Source: Metarhizium brunneum (taxonomy: Eukaryota > Ascomycota > Sordariomycetes > Hypocreales > Clavicipitaceae). From it: a stretch of DNA of 64,000 nucleotides. Under the pieces are notes generated by a model. That model was given only the letters and a program-made list of their open reading frames with translations. It had not been told where the DNA came from and searched no databases. A program made the position numbers and the translations under genes. This document shows positions 47,678-58,160 of this stretch, piece by piece. Each line of letters starts with the position of its first letter. The stretch's first letter is position 1. The DNA is taken from contig NC_089422.1 of the NCBI RefSeq assembly GCF_013426205.1, positions 2,418,001-2,482,000 on the forward strand, given 5' to 3'.

Positions 47678-47763
47678 ATCTAGGTAGGTAGGTACGGAGT
47701 ACCTGGTACGAAGATGGCGGTTACCAGAAACAGGCATCGCCCGTAGGTACCTAGTAGGTACTG
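47678..47763. repeat. ACCTAGGT-type short repeat cluster
   Basis: ATCTAGGTAGGTAGGTACGG, GAGTACCTGGTAC and GTAGGTACCTAGTAGGTACT, separated by about 30 bp of unrelated sequence. Confidence 0.7.
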
Positions 47764-48245
47764 GTAGTCGTTGTACTCCCTGGACACTGGCGCATCAACC
47801 TGACAGTGGATCGACTCTCTCAAACACTTGCACAGGTGTGTGTGATTCAACCAACGGCTGACATTGAATGCTGAGAGAAATCCAGAATCTCGCGCAAGTG
47901 TACGAGAAACGTGCTCCAGCGAGGTCAACGAGTTCGATATCACTAAGCCCGGTTACATCTCGCAATTGAACCACGGGGCCTTCGTATCCATGAATCGATT
48001 CGTTGCCTAGGAGGTCAACTAAGATCAATATCCTTCGCACCGCATATCCTCAACGAAATATACACAACTCTGGTGTCTCAACTTTACGGGTCCCCCTAAC
48101 CCCCTTCCGAAACTGCTTGGGAAATTCCTGCAACTAGGCTACCTGCCCAACGTTACTCTGTGCTATAGGTACTTGCTCTCCCAACAGTTGTTCGTGGTAT
48201 GGCATTCACAGTAATACGTTCTTCGCAGCTAATTATCAGCGCCTC

Positions 48246-50396
48246 ATGGCGGCAACCGATGGCTCAGTCTTTGAGCTACCAAAATTACGCGTCTCTATTG
48301 GATTTGAGGTGATACCATGGCCAATTCAAGCTACCTGATCTTCGGGGTCTTCTCCCGTCAGTTCATCACTAATGGCATCAAAAGAACGACACGCGGTTTC
48401 TTGGCCACGACGACAATGTAGCAGGTATTATGAGCCACAATAAGCGCCATTCGTTTTATTTTATTTTAGTTCTAACATTTTCCATACTTCCAGAATTCTT
48501 CGATATCAAGTTTTGTCCCTATCAGCCTTTGGACTGTGACCCAGTATTTGCCGCTGTGAGCAAGAAACATGTGAGAACATCCCTTCGGGGTGATCATTCA
48601 TCTTCACTTTCTTTGTTTTTTTCTGAAGAATAGAAATCAAACAAGTTCCCGTCATATTTATTTGCTAACACCTCGCCAAGATTGTTATCTGCAAGCTTTC
48701 ACCAAGTACAGGTGAATCCAACCCTTGCGCCATTATCAACATTATTCGAGATGACGATGTGCGTAGCAATTTCACCTTGAACGGGAACATGATTTATTTC
48801 TTGGCATCAGCTTAAATTCTGACAGTTCGAGTTATTTCTACACTAGGATGAGGCATCTGGCTGTTGTTGTACATGGACAAAGGATCCTGTGTCAGGTACT
48901 CCATACATCTGCGTAGGCGGCGTCGATGCCAAGGTCAAAATATACGACGTCTCCGATGGGAGCCTAGTAGAGGTAATGTAAATGCCATTTCCAATAAATT
49001 CAATGGGACTGGATTTTAACTCACTTGTTACAGTGTTTCGTTGGCCATGGAGGGGTGAGCAGCTTATTCTCTTACTGACTCATCGTCAATTGTAATCCTC
49101 CGCATACTCACGTTACTTCAGGACGTAAACGATTTAGCTACATCACCGATTGAGTCGTCTATTATTGCTTCGGCTTCAGACGATACTAGCGTCCGAATAT
49201 GGAGCCTTGACCCTATCCACAAGGAGCAACCTTGTCTTTGCATCCTAGCTGGCGAGGGCCACTCTTGGAACTTGCTTTCCCTTGTGAGAACCTCTTTTTT
49301 AGGCACCACGACCTTAGCGAGCAGACACTGATAGTTCAAGGCATTTCATGACACTGGGAGATACATTTTATCTGCTGGACATGATCAAATAATTAATCTA
49401 GTTTGTCTAGTTCCCTGAACTAACACCATGATCTCCGTACTGACACCACATACTCTCAGTGGACTATTCCCGATCTTCCAATGGACGCCATCACCACCCC
49501 TCTTCAAGTTCATTATCCGCACTTTTCTACGTCTGCTGTTCACAGCGGAATTGTCGATTGGTGTGTAACCCGATGAATTTACAACCATCTCAAATATGCT
49601 TGCTATCACTCGTAACTAATCCTGCCTTAGCGTCGCATTCTATGGAGACTGTGTTCTCTCCCGTGCTTGTCACGATAACGTTATTGTTCTTTGGAGGATT
49701 GAAGGATTTTCGTCCGAGGGATTGCCGCCACCGCAAAGCGCTGCTCCAACACCGCAAAACGTCGTCCCGACCAGCTACGAAGACCCGGATCGCCTTACGA
49801 GATCCGCATTCGTCCCAGCCACATCACCGCAATGCCCTTCACAGTATACACGCTTGCTCGAATTTCATACTCCAAACTGCGGTCCCCAATTCTTCATGCG
49901 GTTCAAGCTCTTCCATGTCCCAGACCAAAATCCCGTACTTGCATTCTGCAATGCAGCAGGGAACATTTTCTTCTGGGATTTTCGGAGACTTACTGTGTAT
50001 CACGAGGTCATGGCAGGCTTGCAAGGCAAGTCGAAGGCGGCAGTTACTCCGAGCTGGCTCAAACCGTTCACCCCTCGGCAAAGAGCGGACGCTATGGGCA
50101 GATTCAAGGGGGTTGGTAGTGATAGGGACTCACTGGCATCGGGGCAAACGGGGCAGACGGAAGCCAGTGAATACAGCCCAGAGACTCTAGAATCATGGGC
50201 ATCTAGATATAGCACTGAGGATCCCCATGAGCCGCTCCGAGCCCATAAGACGGAGTCTTCCTCCACGAACTTCGTCGGGAGGCAAGCTGCATGGAGCCCT
50301 GGGGGAGAATGGTGTGTGGTAGTCGGAAGCTCGAACACCATGTTGATCTTGCAGAGATGGGCTAAAGGAGCGCCCTGTAGCCGAAGTACAGGTTGA
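48246..50396 (+). CDS. EED: PRC2 subunit EED (WD40 repeat)
   Basis: EED is the WD40 core subunit of Polycomb repressive complex 2, which binds trimethylated H3K27 and supports its deposition. Ten exons: 48246-48308, 48385-48424, 48494-48570, 48681-48758, 48847-48972, 49034-49054 (21 nt), 49122-49283, 49341-49400, 49460-49560 and 49631-50396, giving 497 residues. Every junction keeps frame. Recognisable blocks are FFDIKFCPYQPLDCDPVFAA, CTWTKDPVSGTPYICVGGVD, CFVGHGG|DVNDLATSPIESS, ASASDDTSVRIWSLDPIHKE, AFHDTGRYILSAGHDQIINL and VHSGIVDCVAFYGDCVLSRA. The C-terminal part contains a charged insert and a last blade (AAWSPGGEWCVVVG). It suggests a functional H3K27 methylation system; its methyltransferase is not in the window. 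Confidence 0.93.
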
Positions 50397-50435
50397 CGGC
50401 CAGCTGCAGCTGCAAATTGTCGATTATATAGTACT

Positions 50436-51941
50436 TTATGTGCTTCTGATTGGCAGTGACGCATACAACACTTGTTGTTGCAATTCTTTCTTTAAGTTTG
50501 AGCATTGACCCATGAGGTCCATTAATGGTCTGGCAGTATGTCCACCATTGTCGATAATTCTTTGCAGCATGATACTGGCAATTTCTTGCTCCGACTTTAT
50601 GGCTGCTGTGGGTTCATTCGTGATGCCTTGCTGACTGCCATTGTCTAGGGCTAGAAGCTCTGCAATGAGAAGTGATACTGTTGCCCGTAATTGAAGGAAG
50701 TGGTGATTTTTGGAGTACGGCAACTCGTTGATGAGCGAGTCCATCCTCTTAGAAATATCCTTCAGAGCCTCACGCGCGTATATTTGGTTACGTTCCCTCT
50801 GAATTCGGAAATTTACTTCCGAACCAGGTTGTTTGACGTTCATGGTCATCTCCGACTGGTCATTTTGGTAGACATCCTCCGAGTACCTATCTGATATCTG
50901 CGGGGGTACCTCTTCCAGGTCCAATTGCAGAGCAGTGGTGGGTGAATCCGCTGAGGCATACATGGCATGGCAGCTGTATACTTCACATGTCAGCATTGCA
51001 AGCTGAAAATGTAGTGCTGAGGTTTTTCTAGGAAACTTGTGATCATATGGATATTTCTGAATGAGCGCCCCAAAGTAAGCCTTCAGCTTTTTGAGATTTT
51101 CTGAAGGGTGCCGTCTCCTTGGAATGCGAATGCGTGTGTAACTTTTTGATCCGGAGAGCATGCCGTCGGTATACTCATGGCTTTCAATGTCGACATGTTG
51201 TAAACCTCGGTGCAGCAAGGTAACATCCTCGCCTCCTCTTATGGTTATTTCAGCACCAATTGCCCAGATATTATGTTGACGAACATCAATGGGTCTGCTG
51301 CCAGGCCGAAGTTGCAGCACAATGCCAAATAATCTTGCTGCTTTTGTTATCTCCGCCTGGTCAAGAAGTTGGTGGATAGATCGTAGCAGAGTATCTAACC
51401 GACTGAATGGATGTGCCAAACTCGGCCGCCTCTGGTTTCGTTTATCCTTTCCACTTCTGACCATCCTTACAGGCTCTTCTGCTGTTGCCTGTGACGTTTC
51501 GGATGCATCCAACTCGTCCGCGTCATCCTCTTCCTCTTCCTCTTCCTCTGACACGGTCACTTCAGGTGCCTTACGATCGATCCCGCGGTGGGGAAAGCAT
51601 TCAATCCCTCGTGTTGGATCCTCATCGGTGTCTTTGAGACCAGCTAGAGATAGCTGACGCCTCTCGCTGGGCGAACGGCTGAAAGGGTTGATGGAGTTTG
51701 GCAAGTTCGTTGACAATGAGCTACCCTGTGCCCTGCCACTGTAAGAATATCTCCGTTTCCGCTTGGCCGTCTCACGTGGCGAGGGTAATTGATATGGTGC
51801 GTCCGTTTGCATCTTTCCATTATTTGGGTCGCAACCGAGGGAAAGGGTGAGAGGAAGAGGTGGCTTAAAGCATTTTATGTCTGGTAGGAAAATGCTCAAT
51901 TGACATGGTGTGCAGGAACTGGACCCACCTTCATTGAACAA
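50436..51941 (-). CDS. RRN11: RNA polymerase I core-factor subunit Rrn11
   Basis: Rrn11 is a subunit of the Pol I core factor, the partner of Rrn6 and Rrn7. A single exon of 501 residues. The first about 150 residues are low-complexity, with KRKRRYSYSG (possible nuclear signal) and an acidic run EEEEEEEDDADELD. The Rrn11 domain starts at SRLDTLLRSIHQLLDQAEIT and continues with KAARLFGIVLQLRPGSRPID and NIWAIGAEI, which are diagnostic. Helical TPR-like segments follow to the end. The first Met is at 51941. An alternative is Met44 (MQTDAPYQLPSPRE), which would drop a Cys-rich, hydrophobic stretch. The stop is 39 bp from the EED stop on the other strand. Confidence 0.88.
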   Translation of the reverse strand: MFNEGGSSSCTPCQLSIFLPDIKCFKPPLPLTLSLGCDPNNGKMQTDAPYQLPSPRETAKRKRRYSYSGRAQGSSLSTNLPNSINPFSRSPSERRQLSLAGLKDTDEDPTRGIECFPHRGIDRKAPEVTVSEEEEEEEDDADELDASETSQATAEEPVRMVRSGKDKRNQRRPSLAHPFSRLDTLLRSIHQLLDQAEITKAARLFGIVLQLRPGSRPIDVRQHNIWAIGAEITIRGGEDVTLLHRGLQHVDIESHEYTDGMLSGSKSYTRIRIPRRRHPSENLKKLKAYFGALIQKYPYDHKFPRKTSALHFQLAMLTCEVYSCHAMYASADSPTTALQLDLEEVPPQISDRYSEDVYQNDQSEMTMNVKQPGSEVNFRIQRERNQIYAREALKDISKRMDSLINELPYSKNHHFLQLRATVSLLIAELLALDNGSQQGITNEPTAAIKSEQEIASIMLQRIIDNGGHTARPLMDLMGQCSNLKKELQQQVLYASLPIRST

Positions 51942-52202
51942 TGCTGCGATGCCGACGAGGCAGGTACTTTCCTGGCGGGTTTGCCCAATAGTACGTGGAA
52001 TAAGCTCAGTGACACACGGTATTTAAGCGCATCAATAACAGACAAAATTATCGGCTAGACGTCTGTTCAGGCCATTCCGTAACGGTCAAAATTAAACATT
52101 GAAATGATCCCAAAAGACAATGGGTCGTGTTTCATCAATGAAAGCCTTCGAAGAATATAGTGAGATAATCTACTTTACATCTACGCAACAAGACCGCGTT
52201 GC

Positions 52203-53037
52203 TTACATAGTCTTCCTGTCGAAGTATTCCCATTGGCCATCAACAGGCCGTTCCTCCAAATCCTCCCAACTGGTTGTACGATTAGCGAAATACGCTGACA
52301 AAACGGGTATTGATTAAGCTTTGAAAACACTCACACCCTGGCCTTCTCCATGGTGTCAATGATGAGAAGCTCGCCCTCTGCGACTTGGATGACCTCTTCG
52401 ATAAGACCGGCGGCAATCTTATGCTCCAGCTCTTGCACCCTGCCAACTGTTAGATCATGAGTACCATGGGATGTCGCCGACGGGCAATAGCATACTGTTC
52501 TGCAGTCAACTGAGGTTCATCTTCCCATTCGATTTTTTCGTGGTCCTGTAACGGCTTCCGCTCAGCCCAGATAACCTGGTCCTGCCTCTCCGCTGGGGTT
52601 CGAATGCCCTCGAGCTCACCACCTTCGTCGGCTTCTCCATCCCATTCTTCGTAACGTATATCACCAGCTTCATGCTTCGCACCGATTATAAATACACGGT
52701 CCCCGAGTTTCACAGTTCTGGCCTCGCTACCGTCAACTCGACCGCTGGCAACTCGAAATTGCTCGGGGTTTTTGCTGATTAACTCTTTGGCTTTGGCCGC
52801 CCACTCGTTGTAGCCAGGAGGGACAATATTTTCCACAAGACCCATTCGGTGTTTCGTAACAGCCTCCACAGACTGGCGATAAAGTGAAGTCTCAGGTATG
52901 GATTGGAGTTTGTTGAGGGTCGTCCCGTAAAGATAGAGAAGCGTCGATCGAGGAGTGGAATGAGTCCATAGACCGGCCAGGCCGGTAGGAGTGCCTGGCT
53001 CCAGGTAGCGCGCAAGCACACGTATCGTCGGCCGCAT
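52203..53037 (-). CDS. NADH dehydrogenase (complex I) subunit, NDUFA5 / 29.9-kDa type
   Basis: Accessory subunit of mitochondrial complex I, in the matrix arm. Exons 53037-52496, 52439-52335 and 52269-52203 give 237 residues. It starts with MRPTIRVLARYLEPGTPTGL, a short basic presequence-like start leading into the NDUFA5 domain (STLLYLYGTTLNKLQSIPET, VEAVTKHRMGLVENI). The second exon carries the conserved ELEHKIAAGLIEEVIQVAEG. The first intron (52440-52495, donor GTATGC, branch CTAAC) sits in what would otherwise be an open frame and was placed because it restores LTAEQ|VQELEHK. The frame is open upstream to 53139, but the internal Met matches the family start. A gene-sized accessory unit, otherwise ordinary. 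Confidence 0.92.
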
Positions 53038-53673
53038 GCTGGCGAGTTCCAATGACTCTGTGCCGCAACAAGCTGATGGAAAGTCTGGGTTGAATGAAAC
53101 CAAGGCAAGACTCATTTGCCGAACACGAACAAGCTCCAATCATAACCACGCATTTGTTTGTGATGACCATGTGAATGATCACGTGATCGAAATTTAACGC
53201 CTACTGGACACACTTTTGCTTTCCTGGTAGTAGTAAGTTACTAGATAGATGGCAGGCGACGCAATCAGAATAAATACACACCCGAGGCAAATCTACGACG
53301 TTTAAAACATGGATACATGCAATGCAATTCGGTAGCGTTTGCCACCAGTACAAAACCTGATCAATCATTAGGCGATTCTCCAAGTGCCTTGCCTCCCCAC
53401 GTGTTGATACGACGATTTTACATGTGCAACTCTTTGCGCGACATCCATACTAGAAAAAGAGAGAACGAAATGACAGAAGAGAAAGAAAATAGTGCGGGTA
53501 CTAATATAACGTAGTAGGAGGCATGGGTCGAACCAAACAAATCAGGTGGTGGCGGCGCCTATCACACGACCGCTGTCGTCTACACAGGATAACTGCCTCA
53601 AATTGATTCTCGACGCATGCCATCAAATGCTGTATCCATAGGGACGAAGTAATATACGCTGTCTAGCGTAAGA
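53038..53673. other. NDUFA5-type promoter / BAR gene 3' spacer
   Basis: 636 bp between two minus-strand genes. The upstream half would hold the complex I gene promoter. No gene, RNA or repeat is supported. Confidence 0.55.
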
Positions 53674-54996
53674 TCACGAGCCTTCTTCACGGCTCTTTCG
53701 ATAGCTAGCCTGTGTGATTTAGTGGTCAAAATACAGACTTCAACACATCTCGAGTGTATGTGAATGCCCGACTCACTTCTTGTTCCGTTTGTAGGCCATC
53801 AACAACGGGAGCGAGTTCACTGAGAACTTCGTATGCCTTCTTGTGGTACTCGATTTGGGCGGCAATCAGCTCGGAAAGGTTGCGTAGTGGCTCCGGAGAG
53901 TTAAGGACCTGGACAGAAAATCAATACATTGAGCATTTAGGTTAATAGCATTTTCTCTCTCAGACTTACATTCTTCATGACACCGACAGCTTCTTCAGTC
54001 TGAGTTACAAATTCGTCCTCTGCTTTCTCAATCTCCTCTTGGGCCTCAGGGCTCAGTCCCTGCTCCTCATGTTGCTCGGGGCGAGAACCACCGTGTCCGA
54101 GTTTGAAAGTCGTTCCCTTGGCATGAGCCTTGACAGCATCAAGAGAAAGCCTTGATCGCTCAACATTCTTTCTGGCACGGGTGGCAAAGCTGAGATTAGT
54201 GTTCAAGGTGGTATTCCAACCAGCAAGAAAGCTGCTCTGGATCTGGGAGTCTTGCGCCAAGCGGGCTTCACCAACTCTCTCCATTGTGATGGCATACTTC
54301 TCAAGTGCAGTGGCCAATTGATCCTCACCAGCTCCCGTATGATTCTGATGCAGCAGCTGACTGCTCGTCAAACTGGCGCGGGCGACAGCATGGCTAAAGG
54401 TCTTGGGCTGGGGCTTAGCACTTGGAGGAGCAACCAGGGCAGCCTGTGCTTCTGCGGTGGTAGTCGCGGAAGAAAGAAGAGAAACCTTCTCGCTGACGGT
54501 GCGGCCAAGGTCCTGGAATGTCTCCTTAATATTGGGTGGGTAGTCGTAGGCTTCGTTCGAGTATTGCGAGCTTCGGCAGCAACAGTTAGAGAGAGGATGA
54601 TGCGTGGCACGAAGGACGTGGACAGGCGGGAGTAAATGCTCCAAATACTCACGTCACGGCAAGCATTTTTTGGTGCGCTTGCTTCAAGGCATCTACCTTT
54701 TTTTCGAGGTCTATATAGTCTGGTGGGAGCTGGGTCTACAGGAGAGGCCAGGAATTTAGTGAAGCTGTGAGGACGGGTCCTTAGGATCGACTGAAAATTG
54801 GAATACCTTGTCCTCGGCCTGACCGAACTGTTCTTTGGTGAACTGAAAGGTGCGTGACGCAAAGGGTGTGATTTGCGCTCCAAAATCGCTGTGTGGCCGG
54901 GCTTGATTAGCTTGTGTGTCCCAACAATTGACCATGCGCGAAGAGCCAAGGGCATGGAACTTACGAGAGGTTCTTGCCAAAGCTCTTGAAATCCAT
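53674..54996 (-). CDS. BAR-domain protein (Gvp36-like)
   Basis: BAR proteins bind and bend membranes; the fungal Gvp36-like group is linked to Golgi and endocytic traffic. Exons 54996-54965, 54888-54807, 54735-54653, 54570-53970, 53908-53777 and 53709-53674 give 321 residues. The start MDFKSFGKNLSSDFGAQITP is followed by FTKEQFGQAEDKTQLPPDYI, an amphipathic entry region, and by long helices (DLEKKVDALKQAHQKML, EDQLATALEKYAITMERVGE, PLRNLSELIAAQIEYHKKAY) that form the BAR coiled coil. The C-terminus ends in ASYRKSREEGS. All introns are short with normal donors. The exon 3 to 4 intron was placed by a CTAAC branch site. The exact subfamily is inference. Confidence 0.88.
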
Positions 54997-56408
54997 CTTG
55001 AAAATTCGAAAAGGTAGCTTAGAAAGTTGTTAAGAAAGCGTGACAAAATGTAATCCAGATGCGATGGTTGGAGGTCAGATGGAGATGGTTGAGAAAAGTG
55101 TCCTTGAGCCAAGTATGATGTTGTTAGGAACGTTTTGTCTTTGTCACAAGCGAAATACTGAAGTGCTTGTCCTCCAACAGAGACGAGGGAACGGGGCAGG
55201 CACAGATGACGGCAACAGGCCTTAGACAAGCAAAACGCGCTAACTTTTGGGCGTGGCTCGTTACTCTACAGATGGGACCAGCATCAACCTGCCAGAGAGA
55301 GTCCCCACTTAGATACTGCCACGTGAGAGAGGCTAGGGAGACGTACAATGTCTACTTAAGTACTTAGATGGAGAAGGGAGGAGGGAGGGGAGGAGGCACC
55401 TAAGTAGGTACTTATAAGTAGGTACCTAGGTAGGTACTTAAGTGCCAGGTACTTAATAAACCACAGCCATCTCCCGCATCCGACGTGATGTCCGTCTGAT
55501 ACTTATCAATGCGATGCATCCGCATGCTTGCCCATGCGAGCACCTGGAATAACCTAGATCAATGGTCTGTTTGATATCTCCATTGTCCTTTCAATGTCCA
55601 CTGACGCTCCCTGCCCTAGAGATGGAACGCTAGACCTTTCTCAAGGATTGATATCGGGGCATGTTTTCGAATGTTTCGTATCAAAACCAGACACTGTTAT
55701 TTATACAGCCATCATCGAAATGAATGTTTCTCTCGCCAGGCATGTATGCACTCTCAGTGGATAGATATCACCACAGCCTACTCCGCATGAGAGAGGTATT
55801 TGATGCTGCGATGTGCTTAGCATCCCGCAAATACTAGCAGGTACCCAGTAGGTACTTACCTCCCGAGGCCGTAGGCATACTGTCACCACTTGCGGGATGC
55901 TAGTGCTGGCCATACTTTATGCTTGCTCTAGGCAATTTAATCCCAATACTTGCCAGCCCCCCATACAACTATTGACAGCTAGGTACCTAGTAGATATTAA
56001 ATGAGACATTCGATTATACTTGGCCTTGGGCAAATACATCTTGCCACACACTAAATCGTAAATGCGAGCTGTAATAGAGTTACTGCTCTGTGGCCTAGTT
56101 GAAGACCAAGCTTGCGAGTTAATAAGCCTGTGCTAGTATAATCAGACCTCGATTGCTTATTAATAGCCTGCCTAGGTTGACCACTCGCTGTCGGGTGGCA
56201 TCTACGCGTCATGTTTCCCCAACATGGGATTAATATGCCCATGATTTCTGTCCAACCTAACTCTCTCCTCTCCCTTCGCCCTTCGATCCGATCACCCTGA
56301 GTATCTAGGAGCAGGTCATTGGGCGCTCGTTAAATAGAGGCTTCTTCTCATAGCTCTTACAAAGGTAAGAAAACAACGACGCCGTTTTCAGCTGACAATT
56401 GGTTCATC
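54997..56408. promoter_or_regulatory. divergent region BAR gene / dehydrogenase
   Basis: 1412 bp with a large ACCTAGGT/GTACTTAA block at 55350-55453 and smaller ones at 55836-55858 and 55977-55990, plus a GGGAGG-rich purine tract (55370-55396). No gene is supported. Confidence 0.55.
55350..55453. repeat. ACCTAGGT/GTACTTAA-type short repeat cluster
   Basis: CTACTTAAGTACTTAG, then a purine tract, then CCTAAGTAGGTACTTATAAG and TAGGTACCTAGGTAGG, ending in GTACTTAAG. This is the longest block of the family in the window. Confidence 0.75.
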
Positions 56409-57403
56409 ATGGCACCGACCCTTCTCTGGATTGGCCTGGGCAACATGGGCAGGGTGAGCTAAATCCTTTCAACTCCACGCTTATAGTCACAGGTCAGTTG
56501 ATTCCTCCTAACCGTGTCGGATAGGGCATGTCCAGAAACATCGTCGAGAAGGGAGAGCTGAGTTCCCCGCTACTGCTATACAATAGGTCAGCGGAGAAGG
56601 CCGCCGACGTAGCAGCAAAGTTACCTGTGGGAAGAACTGAAGTCGTTACATCACTAGAGAAAGCTGTTCCGAAAGCAGATATTATCTTCACCTGTGTGGC
56701 CAATGACGATGCAGTTCGGGAGCTGTTCAAAGTCATGCTCCGGGTGAATGCTTCTGGAAAGCTTTTCATTGACTGCTCCACCATCCATCCCGATACTACG
56801 GGAAGCATCGCAAAGGATGTTGCGGATGCCGGCGCAGAGTTTGTAGCCGCACCGGTATTTGGTGCGCCAGCCATGGCGGATGCCGGTCAACTTATCGGGG
56901 TGCTCGCAGGGCCGAGAGCTAGTGTTGAGAAAGCAAAGCCTTGGTTCAACGGAGTCATGGCTCGAGCTGAGATTGACCTCAGTGACCAACCGTATAGCAA
57001 AGCCACAACCCTCAAGCTATTAGGCAATACATTTGTGTTTAACATGGTTGAGCAACTCGCGGAGGCCCATGTTGTGGCAGAAAAATCTGGCCTCGGAACG
57101 GATGTTTTGCATCAATTCATTTCGCATCTGTTTCCGGGCCCGTACACAGCCTACTCAACCCGGATGCTTACGGGAGACTACCATAAGCGGAAGGAACCAT
57201 TATTCGCTGTCGATCTGGCTCGGAAGGATGCGAGACATGCCAGAAATCTAGCACAATCAGCGGGAGCGGAAATAAAAACATTAGAAATTGCCGATGCGCA
57301 TCTTGTCAAGGTCAAACAACATTGCGGCGAAGTGGGAGACATTGCGGGCATCTACGGAGCAGTTCGCGCAGAGGCAGGGTTGAAATTTGAGAACGATGCT
57401 TGA
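56409..57403 (+). CDS. beta-hydroxyacid dehydrogenase (3-hydroxyisobutyrate dehydrogenase family)
   Basis: NAD(P)-dependent dehydrogenase of the 3-hydroxyisobutyrate/6-phosphogluconate superfamily; substrate unknown. Exons 56409-56453 and 56525-57403 give 307 residues. The start TLLWIGLGNMGRGMSRNI is the Rossmann GxGxMG motif, and the intron falls between NMGR and GMS. DCSTIHPDT is the substrate-binding DxST motif. KLLGN (about residue 200) supplies the catalytic lysine and asparagine (KxxxN), but the glycines that usually precede it are missing: the region reads SDQPYSKATT. The C-terminal helical domain looks complete. The absence of the glycine motif makes a different substrate or a non-canonical member plausible. 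Confidence 0.85.
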
Positions 57404-57784
57404 TAGTTACTGGGCTCTCGGATTGAACCAGGCCGCATTACCATGCAATATGATTTTCAATACTCATAGAAGATTGCTAGACATAAGAATTGACAGTCGA
57501 GGATCAGGTAACAATGCCATACTACAATGATGTTCTGCTATGGAAGAGCCAAACAGCTTGCTTGCCCATGCACATATTGGAACCCCTGTTGGGTAAAGGC
57601 CAACCCGGATACATGACTAAGCATAGTAATATGTACATCCTTGGTTGCTCCACTTCGATGGCATTCAGTCTCCAGAATCATGACGTTAGAACCTTTTCCC
57701 GAGACCAGCACGAACGTCACGATTTCAACACAAATAGATGTCCTGTCGCCTTACACTGTCACAAGGTGTCCGATATCCTAAAAC
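57404..57784. other. spacer before VMA9
   Basis: 381 bp between two plus-strand genes. No conserved feature is seen beyond presumed 3' UTR and promoter. Confidence 0.55.
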
Positions 57785-58160
57785 ATGGCTCAAGGGTAAA
57801 TTCCTTCCTAAAGGGCCTAACATTGCCAGCTCGTACTGTTCCTAACACTCTGCTTCAGGTACGCTGTCTTCATCGGCCTCGTGATTATCGTGGCTCTTTG
57901 TGTCGCGTCGTGGTTTCTTGCTCCTAAGGGCCAGAATCAAGTGTATGTGCTTCTTTTCAGGCTCCTTCGAGGCTGCTGCCCCACGTTATTAGACAAGTTG
58001 GTGACTTTCTCTAACAATTGTCTGCAGCCTCTGGCGATCATCCCTTATTCTTTCCATTGTTAGCTGCTACCTTATGTGGGCGATAACGTTCCTAGCACAA
58101 CTTCACCCCTTGATCGAGCCGAAGAGAAACGACTTGCGGGAGGAATACCTAGGTCACTAG
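57785..58160 (+). CDS. VMA9: V-ATPase V0 subunit e (Vma9)
   Basis: A small membrane subunit of the vacuolar proton pump needed for V0 assembly. Three exons, 57785-57795 (11 nt), 57859-57942 and 58028-58160, give 75 residues: the start MAQGYAVFIGLVIIVALCVA forms the first membrane span, followed by APKGQNQVLWRSS and a second span (ILSIVSCYLMWAITFLA), and QLHPLIEPKRNDLREEYLGH at the end. The AxPKGxNQ motif between the spans and the QLHPLIxPxR tail are characteristic of the family. The exons are too short and the first too small to be found by open frame length. Junctions: GG|G and GT|C. The 3' end converges on ARV1. Confidence 0.93.

Larger units (their letters stand above)
47137..48245. promoter_or_regulatory. 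divergent region YIP4-like / EED with repeats
   Basis: 1109 bp holding two ACCTAGGT clusters (47474-47526 and 47678-47763) that flank dispersed repeat copy C and a 10-bp hairpin. No gene is supported; the frame at 47084-47446 would overlap the YIP4-like leader. Confidence 0.6.

Noticed and set aside
48309..48420. Alternative EED frame reading YLIFGVFSRQF after the first exon
   Set aside because: It requires a frameshift and ends in a stop. A GTGATA donor, CTAAT branch and AAAAG acceptor give a phased exon leading into EFFDIKF.
53515..53600. Box-B-like GGTTCGACCC on the minus strand (possible tRNA)
   Set aside because: No acceptor-stem partner, no D arm or anticodon arm within the needed distance.
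57404..57480. GGTTCAATCC on the minus strand near 57430 (possible tRNA)
   Set aside because: The preceding sequence cannot fold into the remaining tRNA arms.
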